A stretch of DNA of 64,000 nt from Neelides folsomi (lineage: Eukaryota; Arthropoda; Collembola; Neelipleona; Neelidae): assembly GCA_034687125.1 (NCBI GenBank), contig JAQGBZ010000261.1, positions 1-64,000 of the forward strand, read 5' to 3'. Made by a program: the position numbers and the translations under genes. Below, piece after piece: positions 48,201 to 61,679 of this stretch. Position 1 is the stretch's first letter; every line of letters starts with the position of its first letter. The notes under the pieces are model-generated. The model had not been told where the DNA came from and did not search any database. It saw nothing but the letters and a program-made list of their open reading frames with translations.

Positions 48201-50825
48201 CTTGCATTTCTTTTCCAATTTCTCCTTGGCCTTCTTCAACAAGGGCTTTCATCACTAAACCAGCGCCTTTTACAATTGCAACAGAAGGATGCTGAAAATT
48301 AAAAACCATTAACTTAATTAATTAAATATCTTATTAATAAATTTATAGATAAATTGTACAGATGGTATGTTCTTCATTTTGCAAAAATAAAATGAAACAA
48401 TAAAGTGAAACATACCTGGAATAAGGAAAATAAAACTTTATGTCTTGATGCGACGGACGCTAAAAGTGAGTCAAAATGACCTCCCAGCGTTGTTTCAGAA
48501 TAAGGAGCACAAAGGGCAAATGTGAGTATGTCGAGCATGGCCATTGTGACTAAAGCACCAGTTCCTTTCCGAACATGACTTGTCCACATGTCTAATAGGC
48601 TCTCGAGGAATTTGGGTGAATTGAGGATTTTTTCTTTGTTCTCTTGCTCTTGTCGCAAATCAGCATCATTGTGCATTGGTTGCATTAAAGCTGCCATTAC
48701 ATCAAGGGCAGCATAAACGACACAGTCACTCATATTTGATCTTAATGCCGACACGACGAGATTTCCAACCTTTTCTCGGAACCTATTCATTTTAAAAAAT
48801 AATTTAATATTAATCTTTCATAATCGTTAACTTTAATAGATTTCTTGAAATTGTTGTTTATTCATTATTCATTACTGTTGCATTTCAGCAAAAGCTCCAA
48901 ATCCAGTTTTCGAACATACAAGGCGTCTAATGAGATGAAAAAATTCCTCATAATCATTTTGGCTAATGTCCCTCACAAGAAGAGCGTTGAGTGCTACTAA
49001 AATTAATTTCTCCTTATTTTCAGCAAAGAAACCCTAAAACAAACAGAGTAATTAATAGTTCATTCTCAGATCGTCAACTATAATCATAAGCATAAATTAA
49101 TTTAAGAATATTTAAAACAAACTTCTTGTGTGACGGCATGTCGAAGACCTGAATACTCAACATTTGCATTAAATCTAACAAGAAGTTCCGAAAATGACCA
49201 AGCCGATGGAGGTTGATGGATAAACTTTAAAAACATTGACTCGACCTAAATTCAAAATTCATTAATATCAGTCAAAGACAAACATTAACGATCTAAAGAT
49301 TCAATTAGTTAATGAAAATAATTTAAATATTTAATAATAAAATAATTGACCTTTTCATCAACAGGGGATGAGAGTGAACCCCAACGTTTCCCTTGTGGAG
49401 TATTCCGTGACTTAACATGAACGCTACAATTCCCACTTGCCCTCGCTCCGTCCATAAGGGCTGCAAGGAGCGAGTCACGTTCTGTAGAAAAGTATGATCG
49501 CACCGTCCCACTTGACAATTCAATTGCAAGGCCTTGGGAGTCATCAGGACATCGGACCATAGCAAAAATGGCAGAAAGGGGTTGCAGGGTCGTCACTAGA
49601 TAAGTAGCAGGGTCGCGTTCAATGAGACAAGTTTCACTGAGACAAAGAAGAACACGACAGCGTTTCCCATTTTGTACAGCAAATTCAGAAAGAGAAGTCA
49701 AATGTTCATCGTCTTTAAATGTTCCGAGTCTGAGAGCAATCAGGTCCCGTAAAGTCTCCCGCTCCAGTTTGACTCCTGAGATGGAAATTCCGAGAAAGTA
49801 GCTGGCATTTTCTCTCATTTTTGCAACTATGCAAGTTCGCTCTGAATGTGAGAATATGTGCTATATAAAAGTAACAAACATTTAAAACAATAATAATTGG
49901 GAATTTTAGATTATGATTTAGATAATGGTAATGATTGAGGATTGAGATTGCGATATTTTCTTACAAGTCTTCCTGTTCCTTTCATCTGAATGGCAAAGAT
50001 GTCTGAATCTTGTTCCATTTCAATAATGGATTCAATATCTTTGTAAAAATATGTTTTTCGTTCCCCTTCTTGACTGATTTGATCAATTCCAATACAAGTG
50101 ACTTGTAATGATGAAAAGATTGTAGGGAAATCCTGACCCCATCTTAATTAAAAATTTTACAATTATCGTTAATTTTGATATATCACATATTTAAGTATAT
50201 TTTAAAATTTAATGTTATTTCTTTAAAATAATTAACCTAAATTTATTGACTGCATTGAAACGTGAAGTGGCTTTATCCATAGTATCTGTCTGATGAGACC
50301 GAGCAAATGCTCCCCGTTGAATGAGGGCTAATGTGATTACTGTCGCCCGTGCATCTGTTTCGAATCTCATCGAATCTGTCGATTTCCCCTTGCGATGAAC
50401 AAGTTGGAATTGGTGGGGATGATCGGCTGTCGAGAGCGGACTCACATTGTAGATTTCTGTCCATTGCCAATAATTGGTTTTCTCTCCGTCGTTCGGGCCA
50501 TAAGTAGCAATTCCATGTGTTCCAACAGAGAAGATTCGGGGATAGCTGAATAAAAAGTCAATATATAAAATCCATTTTGATTGTTTATCAAATATCATTT
50601 CTTCTGATAAGATCAATCCTATCAAACTTAATAAATGAGTTATGACTTATGACACACTTTTATAGAATACCGGAAATTAATAGATCATATACTTTATGAC
50701 TCATATCGTGTTAATGAAAATAAATAATATAAAACTTAAATATAACTTTCTTACTTTCCTTTCCATCTTGTAATTTTGGTTGTGAAAAATGAATGACAGT
50801 CAATGTTCTCGGCTCCAGATATCAT
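42292..50825 (-). CDS. DNAJC13: DNAJC13 / RME-8, endosomal J-domain protein
   Basis: RME-8 acts on early endosomes with Hsc70 and retromer/SNX to control recycling and clathrin uncoating. 16 exons (minus): 50825-50755, 50545-50237, 50142-49965, 49860-49351, 49245-49123, 49033-48876, 48782-48416, 48291-48037, 47886-47018, 46840-46219, 46100-45425, 45323-45147, 44967-44768, 44651-44337, 44257-42563, 42432-42292; 2221 aa (human about 2243). The N-terminal PH-like part begins [20 protein letters not shown]. The central J domain (about 1293-1350) has [19 protein letters not shown] with an intact HPD. Family IWN repeats are clear ([37 protein letters not shown]). The C-terminus repeats GYLT. Convergent with golgin-97 and divergent from IARS2. 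The start ATG at 50825 lies in the only first exon that splices in frame to the conserved N-terminus. Confidence 0.97.
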
Positions 50826-51765
50826 TGTAGCCTGAAAATGATAATTACGCAAGATTAAACACTATAGTAGAGTAATTATAATATGGGTCTGTATTTATAG
50901 ACGTTGACACATTTAATGAATAAACAATAAAACTTTATCATAAATAGTAATAATGGTTTATTGTGTATATAACCATTTTTGAATTTCTACTTTTAAAAAA
51001 GTTCATTGTTAAAGTTATTTCGATAATTGTAATGATAATGACTAATGACAGTTGGTGCTGGTACTTGAAATATAAAATTATTTTTCCTTATATATTAGCA
51101 TTATCTTTTATTATTAACATTAAATATCAAAATCTTTGTAGTTTAAAGTTTTATACATTTCTATTGTAATTAGTTAAGTATCTTTGATTTACAGATCATG
51201 TTTCAAAAAGGGGAGGATTAAAGACTTAAAATTGAATCATACCAATTCGTTGAATGTGGTTGTTGTTTAAAATAGAAACCTATTAAGTATTAACGTACTT
51301 TCCTCAAGATGGATTTACTCATGGTATAACTAATATTTATCTCATATTTATATTATGATAATATCATATAAATATTAGTTCAATGTATTTTAGATTAATG
51401 ATTAATAGATTAAAAGTAATTCTTATTGTATTTACTTTCGGTAGACCTAATCTGAGGAACTCTCCTTCGTGGGAGATTTCAAATCATGTTTAAAACCACA
51501 TTGGTGGCAAACATAAAAACATTTCAGAATTGCGGTCGAAAACTTTTCATTTCATCATCTTTAAAAAGGTCGTCAACTTTTAAATCAAAATAATAATCCA
51601 GCATGAAGAATCATTAAAGGTAAGAATAAGAATGAATTGCAATCAATATCTATTAAGTTTTATGTTTAAAAATCTTATAATCAAAGTAAAATCACAAGGC
51701 TAATTCTCGGATGATTTATTAAGGATTTTTTCATTTTTATCATTTCAGTCAAGTTAATTGAAAAA
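50826..51765. other. Divergent intergenic region, DNAJC13 / IARS2
   Basis: About 0.94 kb between two divergent start codons, a likely shared promoter region. AT-rich; no clear TATA element or coding frame seen. Confidence 0.6.
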
Positions 51766-54700
51766 ATGAAACAGATTGACACTTGTAGAGCCAAAATCTT
51801 AAATCGTCAATTTTTAAGTTGCTTCACTTCAACATGTTCATGCCGCTTCCTGTCCAACGATGTTGGTGCTACAAAGCTGAAGACGAAGAAGTATTCCGAA
51901 AGCCTTTTACTACCAAGCACAGAGTTTCCAATTAAAATATCTGCAGAAAAGAGAAAAGAACATGAAATTGCTCTTGCATCGGTAAGTTATAAGTTTAAGT
52001 TCAAGCAAACACAATAAAATAAAATTATTATTTAGGCTAAATAAACTCTAAATTAATGTACTATAGAACTATTATTTCATTATTTTAATAAATCTTGTAC
52101 GGTAACAGAAACTTCAATTTGATGAACTTTACAATCGCCAACTGATATGGAGAAAAGACGACCCAGAATTCATTTTACACGATGGTCCTCCTTATGCTAA
52201 TGGACATCCTCATCTTGGACACGCTGTTAATAAAGTTAGAATCTATCCATTGTAAAATTATAACATTCAATTGTATTCTTTCAATATCTATTATAAATAA
52301 TAAATCTATCGTTTTTAGATACTGAAAGACATAGTGAATCGTTATAAGCTATTAAGGGGATATCGAATTAATTATGTTCCTGGTTGGGATTGTCACGGGC
52401 TTCCAATTGAACTCAAAGCTTTAAAGTCAACAAAGCTTGATCCAAAGACTGATGCTTTGAATGTTCGAAAAGCTGGTAATAATTATTATTTTGTTCCTTT
52501 TAAATAATCAATAAAATCAAATTGTTCTTCAATGGATACTTTCATACTATTTTAGCAAGAGAAGTTGCAAAAGAATGGATTGGGAAGCAAAAGTCGGCAT
52601 TTAAGAGATGGGGAGTTATGGCAGATTGGGATGCTCCATATCATACCTTTGACAAAGGATACATTCAATCTCAATTTTCTCTCTTTTACGACCTTCATGA
52701 GAAAGTAAATTATTAAATTTTATTTTAAATGCAATATACTTTAAATGTAAATAGCTAATCCTAATTTACCGAATAATATCATTTAGAATTTCGTATATCG
52801 AGATTTGAAGCCAATTCATTATTCCCCTTCAAGCCGGTCAGTTTAAATACTTATTTTAAATAATTAATTGATTGATAATTATTTTATATAGTTGACTTGA
52901 TGAATATTCGATTGGTCTATGATAATTAATTTATTTACATCTTGAACATTTATAGGAGTGCTTTGGCAGAAGCCGAAGTCGAGTACAACGAAAAACACGA
53001 AAGCCCTTCAATAATTTTGAAGATTCGAATAGAAGAAACTTTGAGAGATTTCTCTCGCAGGATCAACAGAGAAGTGTCTGGAAATTCTGAGGCCAAGATT
53101 GAAGCTCTTGTATGGACAACAACACCATGGACTCTTCCAGGAAATGAAGCTATAGCATTCAATGAAAGAGAAAACTATACCCTTGTGTCTGCCGGTGGGG
53201 TTTATTTCATTGTTGCGTCTCCTCTGCTTTCAACTTTATCAGAAAAGTATCATTTGGAATCTGTTGCTGAATTCCCTGGTTAGAATATTTTTTAATTAAC
53301 TACAAGCTAAAATTAAAGACTCCTTTAATTTAATTTTAAAGACTTCGCATGGCTTGAGAACATTTAAAGGTAAATTGAATGAAAGATAAAATCTTTGATT
53401 TTAAAATCAAATTAGGAAAGTGCCTCGAAGGATTGAAATATGAGCATCCGTGGTTCCGTGGAAGTTACCGTTCATTCTATCATGCTAATCATGTTGTGAT
53501 GGACAAAGGAACGGGCCTCGTTCACACAGCTCCGGCCCATGGGGCACTTGACTACTACCTGGGACTCCAGAAAAAGCTTCCAATTGTAAGTCTTTTGCAT
53601 ATCATAATCTATACATATTCGCGCTGGGAACGGACGTGAGTTTTGAGCGCATTATTGAAAATGCATATGTGGGGCTCAAGAAACGATTGTGCAAGTTACC
53701 ATATAAGCCCCTCTTGAGCATTTTAAATAATGCGCTCAAAACTCACGTCCGTTCCCAGCGCGAATAGAGTATAGTTTATTTTCTTATTTGTTTAAATTAA
53801 ACATAAATTGTTTTTAATTTAAATGGATTTATTTAATTCAAGACAAATTTTGTGGATGACGATGGAAATTTTGATGCTAAATTGGAGACACTAAAAGGTC
53901 TTAGTGTTTTGGGAGCTGGGAATAAAAAAGTGATCGAGGAATTGAAAAGTTCACTTTTAGAAGAAGAAACGGTGATTCATAGTTATCCTTATGATTGGAG
54001 AACAAAAAAGCCTTTGATAACGAAAGCAAGTCTCCAATGGTTCATTGACACGGACAAGTTGAAAGAAAAAGCATTGGAAGCTCTCGATACTGTCAATATT
54101 TTTCCTAAGAATGTCGTGAATGGAATGGTTGGTCAACTCGTTCGACGTCCTTACTGGTGTATTTCCCGACAAAGAGTTTGGGGAACTCCAATACCGGCAA
54201 TTTATCATAAGGACTCAAAGGAACCTCTGGTTGACAAGTAAGTGACTTTTTTCGTATTTTTAAACTTGAATTTCTATCTCCAATCATTATTAATTAATTA
54301 AGTTAGATAATCATATAATTTAATTAATAGGCGCGTGATAGAGAATTTAAGTAAGGTGGTTGAAGAAAAGGGCAATGTGGATTTCTGGTGGGAGGAAGGA
54401 AAACAACAATTATTTTTGGACGAAGAATTGTCACAAAACTACACATTGGGAAAGGTTTAAACTTCAGTCAATTTAAAAATTATTTATTAGATTTATAAAT
54501 ATAATTGGTAATTTAATTAAATAGTTTATTCTTTGTGGTAAATTAGGATATTTTTGACATATGGTTCGACAGCGGCATTTCATGGAAAATACTTAATGGA
54601 AAACAAGCGGATTTATACTTGGAAGGCACAGACCAATTTAATGGATGGTTTCAATCATCTCTTCTGACTTCCGTAGCTCTCAATGAAAGAGCACCCTATA

Positions 54701-56414
54701 AGTATTTATTTTATTATTTATTTAGTTTTAATCCAATCTCAACTTCAATATTTAAAACATGCCATTTTCATACTTTTCTTTATTCATTGGCTTTTTTATT
54801 TACATAAACCTTTTATTCAACAGGAATCTTTACGTTCATGGTTTTGTTGTTGATGAAAATGAGAGAAAAATGAGCAAATCTGTTGGGAACGTTCTTGATC
54901 CGGCTAATATAACTGATAATAAAAATGCTGTAGGAACTGATGTTCTTAGGTGAAAACTAAATAAACCTTTACAGCCTTTTAAATATCAATTTAATAAAAA
55001 ATTATTATTTTTGAGTTTATAAAATATTTTTATAAATAATTCGTCTCATTTAGATGGTGGGTTGCAACACAGGGCGGAACAGATGGAAGCAATATCAGCA
55101 TGAGCACTCCACTTCTTCGAGGGTCCGATGAAGCAATTGGAAAGCTCCGTAACGTTCTTCGTTTCCTTCTGGGTTTTTGCAATGAAAGAGCTTTGGCTGA
55201 AATTGACCTCACTGACCTAGCTTATGATGAACTTATGTACATCGACCAGTTCATGCTCCATAAGCTTTCTCTTTTTCAGAAAGAGGTAAGAAATTGGATA
55301 ATAATTAATAAGTGAATCTAGTAATTTCGTTATACTATTATTGATAAAATCTATTTATGATATTTCAGATAACTAAATTGTATGATGAACATAACTATAA
55401 TCGAGTGATGCACAAGATTCTTCATTTTGCCACCAAAGAAGTCTCGGCGAATTATTTCACTTGGATTAAAGATAGGTATTGAAAATAGAAATTATTACAT
55501 GCATTTATTAAAAGTCGAGGTACATCGGATCTAATATTAAAGATAGCTAATGTCATTTTAAAGATAAGTTTAAAATGATTTTTTGTTCTGTTTGCAGGAT
55601 GTATTGTGATCCAAAGGAAAGCGGAAGTCGAAAAAGTTGTCTCTTTGTACTAAATGAAATTTACGAAACTTTATCAATAGCCTTAGCTCCAGTTTTACCC
55701 TTCCTCATTGAAGAAGCTCACTCACATTACTCACTTAGTAAATAAAATTGCAATTATTTTTTACAATTAAATAACAAATTATGAGATTATAATTTGATAA
55801 AAATGATTATTGTTAGAAAATGAGTCGGTGTTCAAAAGTCGTTGGTTTGATATTGAAGACAAGTCATGGGAAAACACATCAATTGAAAAACTATTTGAAC
55901 TCGTTTTGGACATGAACACAACACTTTTCCATATAATTGGATCAAGGAATTCTAAAGAGCTTGTGGCTCATTTCCTCTGTACTGATGAACTCCTTAAAGA
56001 ACTCGAAGTAAGTTTAAAAATTCAAATATTTTTTAAGTTTGTACTTGTAAATGGGAAATTGCGCTTTGATTTTCATGGATTTTAAAACGTAATTTTAATT
56101 TCAACTAGGTTTTGCATCCAATGGGTGGAAGTTTATTAGATCGGTGTGAGTCGGAGCTTTGCGATGTTTTCCAAGTATCTCGCGTTGAGTTGGGACGTGT
56201 TGGAGAAAATTGGAAGGTCGAACCGATTGGAGTAGGTCATTCAGACCTTGGATATGGCGTCAGTGTTGGACATACTGAAATGGGTGTTTGTGGTCGATGT
56301 AGAAAATACTGCTGTGAAGATTCGATCCTTTGCAAACGCTGTGCTGCCATTCTCAAACAATTCAAGAAAACTCCTGATAAGAAAACACCTGAGAAAACTT
56401 CGACTGCCATTTAG
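51766..56414 (+). CDS. IARS2: Isoleucyl-tRNA synthetase, mitochondrial
   Basis: Charges mitochondrial tRNA-Ile. 16 exons: 51766-51981, 52109-52234, 52319-52475, 52556-52704, 52787-52836, 52956-53278, 53416-53585, 53843-54237, 54331-54454, 54547-54701, 54824-54949, 55054-55285, 55369-55475, 55598-55737, 55817-56007, 56109-56414; 988 aa (human 1012). The N-terminus has few acidic residues and several Arg/Lys, fitting a presequence. The HIGH-type motif is GHPHLGHA near residue 103 and KMSKS is intact near residue 638. The editing domain shows [11 protein letters not shown] and [24 protein letters not shown] marks the catalytic core. The C-terminal zinc-type segment has [19 protein letters not shown] possible extra exon around 53318-53369 is left out because exon 6 joins 53416 in frame without it. 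A 147-bp MITE sits in the next intron. Confidence 0.97.
53618..53764. mobile_element. 147-bp MITE in an IARS2 intron
   Basis: Terminal inverted repeats of about 47 bp with one mismatch (starting TTCGCGCTGGGAACGGACG), separated by a core of roughly 50 bp and flanked by TA on both sides (53616-53617 and 53765-53766). It is much more GC-rich than the intron. The TA duplication suggests Tc1/mariner-class mobilisation. Near-identical arms suggest recent insertion. Confidence 0.9.
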
Positions 56415-57270
56415 ATTTTTTATTTATATTATTTGTAACATCGGTAATGATACTATGAGATGCATTTTTAGTCAGTTAGATATATTATAATTATAAATTA
56501 TATTAATATTTACGTGCCACGGTGTCTGTAAGTGTGCACGAATACATTTATGATCTCTAATCTTAAAGTCTCTCATGGAATAATTTGAAATGAGTAAAAA
56601 TCAAGTGACTTCCTATCAATATTTTTGAATGTCCAATTTTTATCTTTTATTTACTTCCAAGTTGAGTCATAAATGGATTTATTAATTAGCTAAACGAAAA
56701 GGTCTTAAATACACAGTAAATAATAGGTGTATAACTACACAAGGTATGATTCATATATCTTGTGTACTTACCAGGTGAGTGAGCCATTTGTCTGTCAGGA
56801 GCAGAATCATCGGATCGTAAACAAGGATGGCATTGAGGAACGGAAATGAGGAGAACAATTATGAGTGCGTTCTTATTTGTTCGCACCGTGGTGGAGCTTT
56901 TATTATCATAATTATGTAGTATACCTATTTAGTCCTTATTCGGGAGACATGGTATGAAAAGAGTCATGAAAGTCATGATCAACTCAGGTTATGATGGAAT
57001 ATCTAAATAGTACATCTAAAATAATATGCGTATCTCCCTCATAAACTCAGGATAGTTTAGATGGTAAAATGGCTATCCAAATTAATAGTAATGATGATGT
57101 TTTAAATAATAATTTTAAAATCTGTCCATATAAAACGTAATTTCATAAGTTATGAACTACCTTTGGTTATTATAACTTGTAGCTCTTAACCTCTCAACTT
57201 TAGCCATTTTGAGAATTCCCTAGTAGGTTCAAAACATAAATTATTTATTATTACCGTGTGGAGAATATGT

Positions 57271-57332
57271 CTATCTGTCTATAAAAGAGAGGAACGGGTG
57301 AATCACCTACACTCATATGCATAGACAGATAG
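57271..57332. repeat. Inverted repeat flanking a TATA element
   Basis: CTATCTGTCTAT at 57271-57282 and its exact reverse complement at 57321-57332 are separated by 38 bp. The left arm overlaps the TATA element at 57280. It could be a dimer-binding site or a chance palindrome. Confidence 0.6.
57280..57287 (+). promoter_or_regulatory. TATA box candidate for the MARVEL gene
   Basis: TATAAAAG, a strong TATA match, about 580 bp upstream of the MARVEL gene ATG at 57865 and on the same strand. No distinct initiator was identified. Confidence 0.4.
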
Positions 57333-57864
57333 CTTTGGAGCGTAAAATGAACACAACCATTCCATGAAGAGATTGAGGAAACACCTCTGGTTTCCATCAG
57401 TTTCATGGAGTGTGGAGGAAACCTGAGAGTGAGAAATATTTTGCATGAGCGTTCGTATACTCATTATACTATCAAACTACAAACTCTGTATCAACCTATT
57501 CAATGCAGATATTCTATGTATGTAGGTAGATATGTTCTCGTCAGAGTTGTTGTGGATGAAATATGAAAAAGTTAAGATAGGAAAGTTGAGGCAAGTTGAG
57601 TTTAGGGGTGGAATTGGCCTCAAGGTTGGATCTCCCTTTGCCTCCTTCGTTCAACCCTCTTCGGCGACGTCTAATTTTACTTTTATTCCCCTCTTCCAGA
57701 GCAGAACGAGTTGGGTTTGACAGCAGAAGTCTCCTAGTCAAATCTGTTCGTTATGTGAGTTGTTGTGGGATCTTCACAGGAATTCCTTTATTGTGGCAAT
57801 AGGAGGATTCCTCATCTGTTGAAATCATTTGGGTAATAAAGAGAAGTGAAGGAACCGTGACAAG

Positions 57865-60367
57865 ATGATGAACGATGGCCGAGGTGGAAACCCACAAGGG
57901 GCGACGACGACCACAACCACGTCCCCAGCAATCAGTCTCGATTGGGTCAAATTCGATATCAATTACTTTAAAACTATCCCTGGAATCATCAAGCTCGTCG
58001 AGTTTGTAAGTTTCTTGTTAAATATTATAAAATACTTTCATGCCTCCAAGTTTCATCCCTTTACATTCCTGACATTTCTTTTCAACCATTTCACAATCTC
58101 TTTTTTTCTCTCTCTCACATTCAGCCTCACCGTTTAAAAAGTCTTATTACGTGATTTGACCATTACAAATCAATTAATTTTAAATTTATTTTATTATTAC
58201 ATTTATTAATTTGAGCTCAGATGGAAAATTTTTATTGGACTTTATGTAAGATCTATCTTATGAATGTAAATGATATGAGCCACCCATTAATTAAGAATGT
58301 AAAATGTAATTGAAATCGTTCTCATATTAATGCCATCGGCTTGAACTCCTTAAAAGAATGTCCCCTTCTTGAGAAGAGACACACATTAAAACTCACAGAT
58401 ATATCACGTATTTTTTCGTCTTGTGGATGTTCTAATAGATTGGAAAAATAGAGTCAATTTGCATAATTTTCCTGTTCGTAAAGTGATAAATTCCATCTGG
58501 CAGTGAAGTGTTTCTTTCTTGAAACAGAAGAGAATGAACTTGCTATTAAAATTCTGGATTGAGCATACGACCACTAGCCATTATATTTGTTCTAACGACC
58601 AGAATATAACTTGTGTGTAAAAATACAGGCATATTTATCTTTTAGTGAATGTCTGCAGGTTCCCGGCTCATGTTAATTAAATTACTGGCAATAGAATTAT
58701 GATTCAGAAGCGACGCAGGAATTTTATATTCTTGTCCATAAAAGGATCTGAATTATTTGCTAAAAACCGCAAACTCTCTCACATTTGCCAGTAAGTTTTG
58801 ATAAATTTTCTCACTTTGCTTTGGGAGAATCATTTACGATGACTTATAAATTACTACTGTAATACTTGCAATTATTCATTCACTTACAATTAGTTTTAAC
58901 TGCTAATTCTGAACCACTCGTGGTTAATATTAAAATATATTCTTAAGATTTGTATTGGTCAGAACCGAAAAATTGCATAGAATGTCATTGTTTTAAGCGT
59001 TACTGATATTCAATGTTTAGCATTGGGTCTATAATTGACTGGAGAAGTAAATTTTAATTAACAATGGGATTTTAAATGTGCGAAAAGGTGAACAGAGAAG
59101 CCTGTGCCAGAATCCCAGTTTCGAATGCTTGACGATGTTTTCCGTTTAGGTCACCAGACTGACCAAATATTTGTGAGAGAAAGTGATGGAGTTGGCCCGG
59201 CCTTAAAAGGAGTTCATTCACGGAGAGTGTGGAGGAAGTCGAAATGATGTAGGCGGACCAACTCACCCCGGCCCCCAGAACAATGAATTGAATCTCTGGC
59301 TGTTTCCTATATGATTGAATTCCTTTCAGGAGTCACTTTGGAAATTCATCCCATCATGTCCTTTAGACCCAAGAGGTTGATCTGCTCTATTAAAACAAGT
59401 AGAGTCCGTAAAACTCCTTTTATGAACACTCTTTTTACAAGGATGTGAATAGACGACTTTCAATTTTCATTTCAATTATCATTCAATGGGATAAATCCGC
59501 ATATTTGCAGACTCATGTGATATAATCATTACTTTATTTACTCAGGTGGAGAAGTATGTGTAAGAGTGTAATGTGACTAATGACATGATTTTTAATTTTA
59601 GTTTTTAGGGATATTATGCATGGCCCTTGGAGCTCCTGCCTACTTTGCCGGTACAACCATTTACATCATTTTTCAAATATGTAGGATTTGACTTTTAAAC
59701 CCTAAATGTGAGGACCTGAGAGAGTGGCGAAGATTCTTAATTTGAGAATTTAATGAATTTCTAGGGACTCATTTCTTCCTCTTCGTGGCCGTGATGGCAT
59801 TCATTCTCACGACACTTTGGATCTTCATCTATCTCTTGTCTATTCGTGAGGGGCTCCAGCTCAGGATTCCATGGCTCGTTCTCGTAAGTAAAAACTGTTT
59901 ATTTTTTAACAAAAACTCCCCTCGATACTTTTCCCGATTCTCAAACAAGGAAGGGCATTAAAGCATGGAGGAAGTATCAAAAAAGCTGAAGAACCCGAGA
60001 GTGGGCTTGATATGTATTTTTAACATGTGTTTTTTTCCGGAGCGTAGGAGTTTTACTACACGGGCGGAGCAGCCGTGTTTTACGGGATTGCAATGATCGT
60101 TCAGTTTGCGACGACTTCTTCGTCAACTGTCGTCTACACCCACTCGGGGAGTTGGACGGCTGCTGCTGTAAGAACCATCATCGATAAAATCATTTCTTGA
60201 GAGTTTGGCAGGATCTCAATTGGGATCTGAAGGGAATTAATATGAGGTTTTGATCTTTGAAGGTGTTTGGCCTCTTCAACACGATTGCTTATGGACTCGG
60301 GGCATTTCTCTTGTACAAGGAGTCAAGGAACACTCAAGTGCAGGGCAATTCTCCTAACGTCCCTTGA
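57865..60367 (+). CDS. Four-pass MARVEL-domain membrane protein (CMTM/plasmolipin-like)
   Basis: Exons: 57865-58005, 59602-59680, 59765-59883, 60048-60167, 60263-60367; 187 aa. The N-terminal 30 residues are soluble and rich in Thr/Gly. Four hydrophobic segments follow, approximately one per exon: GILCMALGAPAYFAG, FFLFVAVMAFILTTLWIFIY, AAVFYGIAMIVQF and VFGLFNTIAYGLGAFLLY. The layout, size and one-helix-per-exon structure match MARVEL proteins of the CMTM/plasmolipin group, which act in membrane apposition and vesicle traffic. Assignment to a subfamily is not possible by eye. The 1.6-kb first intron is the long one. Two ATGs are adjacent at 57865; the first was taken. Exon 2 uses the upstream of two acceptors because only that one keeps phase. 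Confidence 0.8.
58006..59601 (+). other. Intron 1 of the MARVEL gene
   Basis: About 1.6 kb with no recognised gene, repeat or element. The part around 59.07-59.3 kb is less AT-rich, but no frame in it shows protein-like sequence. Confidence 0.6.
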
Positions 60368-61679
60368 ATGTATGGAATCTCACAAAAATATCTCACCTGT
60401 ATGGAAATAATCATCAACAATATTAGATATATTAAATAATATATTACATTTAAGGTGTTTGGAGTGGTATTTATGTTTGTCATTTTCCATTTTATATTTT
60501 ATTCTGCCTCCAAATACTAATGCGGGATTAACGAACTAACGAGAGACATAAATTTTTACTATCAATATTGTGTTAAATATCTTAATTAATCTTAAGCACT
60601 TTTGCACAAAGATCACGTGCGTGGAGCGACAATCAGAAATTTTATAAATATTCGCTATTATTGTTTAATATTTTTTGTAATTTAATGTTAAATGTTATTG
60701 GTACTAAATGTAATATAATCATGCTATATCATACAAATTACTAAATATCATATTTTTATCTAAATTAATTAAATAATATTTATTAGTTAATTGAGAATTC
60801 TAGTTTAGAAATCTAGTGCTTTATTCAAATCCAAACTTATGAACATTGGTGGGATATGGAAGGTCGTTTCTCAAAATAAGGCTAAAATAATTCATCACAC
60901 TTCTCCGTTCAGTATTTTAACCTTGAGTTTCTTGCACATTTACGAGAAATCTTGGAAAAAGTCATTCCTTTAAAATAACAAGTGGTGATTACTCCAATAT
61001 TTCTATTAAAATGCATAGAAGTTATTAATTATAAATGTTCTACAGAGTGCAATTACAATTATGTAAAATGTACAATATATACAACAACAAATGTGTGTTT
61101 AAACAACGAAATATGGTCTAAAGAATACATAATTCTTTATTTCAACTCTTCAACTACAAAATATTCATATTCCAGATGTAAGTTTAATCACAAACTGTTA
61201 ACATTACAAGATTTACCAGTATCTCTTTGAGAGTCATCCAAAGCAAAAGTTTAAAATTTCCTGTTGTTTTATAAAGTGCCTTATATTTAACGATAAACGT
61301 TACGCTAATTGTACCAAAACAATCATTCTATTATTTTTGAGTTGTACTTCGGTATTGTGTGTTGTTCGATACGTATTCCAGTGTCCAATTCTCTATTCAT
61401 GTTATAAAGTAATTTAATAATTTATATTAATTTTGTAACATTATTAATGTTTGAATAATCTAAAATAAAAAATAATATATTCGTGAGAATAAAAAATAAT
61501 TTTTTATCTAAATCTCTATTTTTTATCATAAATAATGAAAATTAGAAATTAATAATATAAAATTAAATATTTAGTCTAATAATAAAATTAAAAGTATAAA
61601 AAATGTTAAAGAAAGGAATTTTTATTTAATAACCATAATCACTTTATTTATTTCTGTAATTATTTAATTTAGATCTGTA
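60368..61679. other. Intergenic between convergent MARVEL and basic-protein genes
   Basis: About 1.3 kb of AT-rich sequence containing two converging 3' ends. An open frame at 60982-61230 is low-complexity and not supported. Confidence 0.7.

Larger units (their letters stand above)
56415..57864. other. Intergenic, IARS2 / MARVEL gene, with leader of the latter
   Basis: About 1.45 kb. The first part should hold the IARS2 3' UTR. From about 57.28 kb there is a TATA element and then less AT-rich sequence that probably forms the 5' UTR of the MARVEL gene. Short frames in it are not supported as genes. Confidence 0.5.

Noticed and set aside
60982..61230. 82-codon open frame
   Set aside because: Asn/Tyr/Thr-rich low-complexity translation with no domain and no neighbouring exon.
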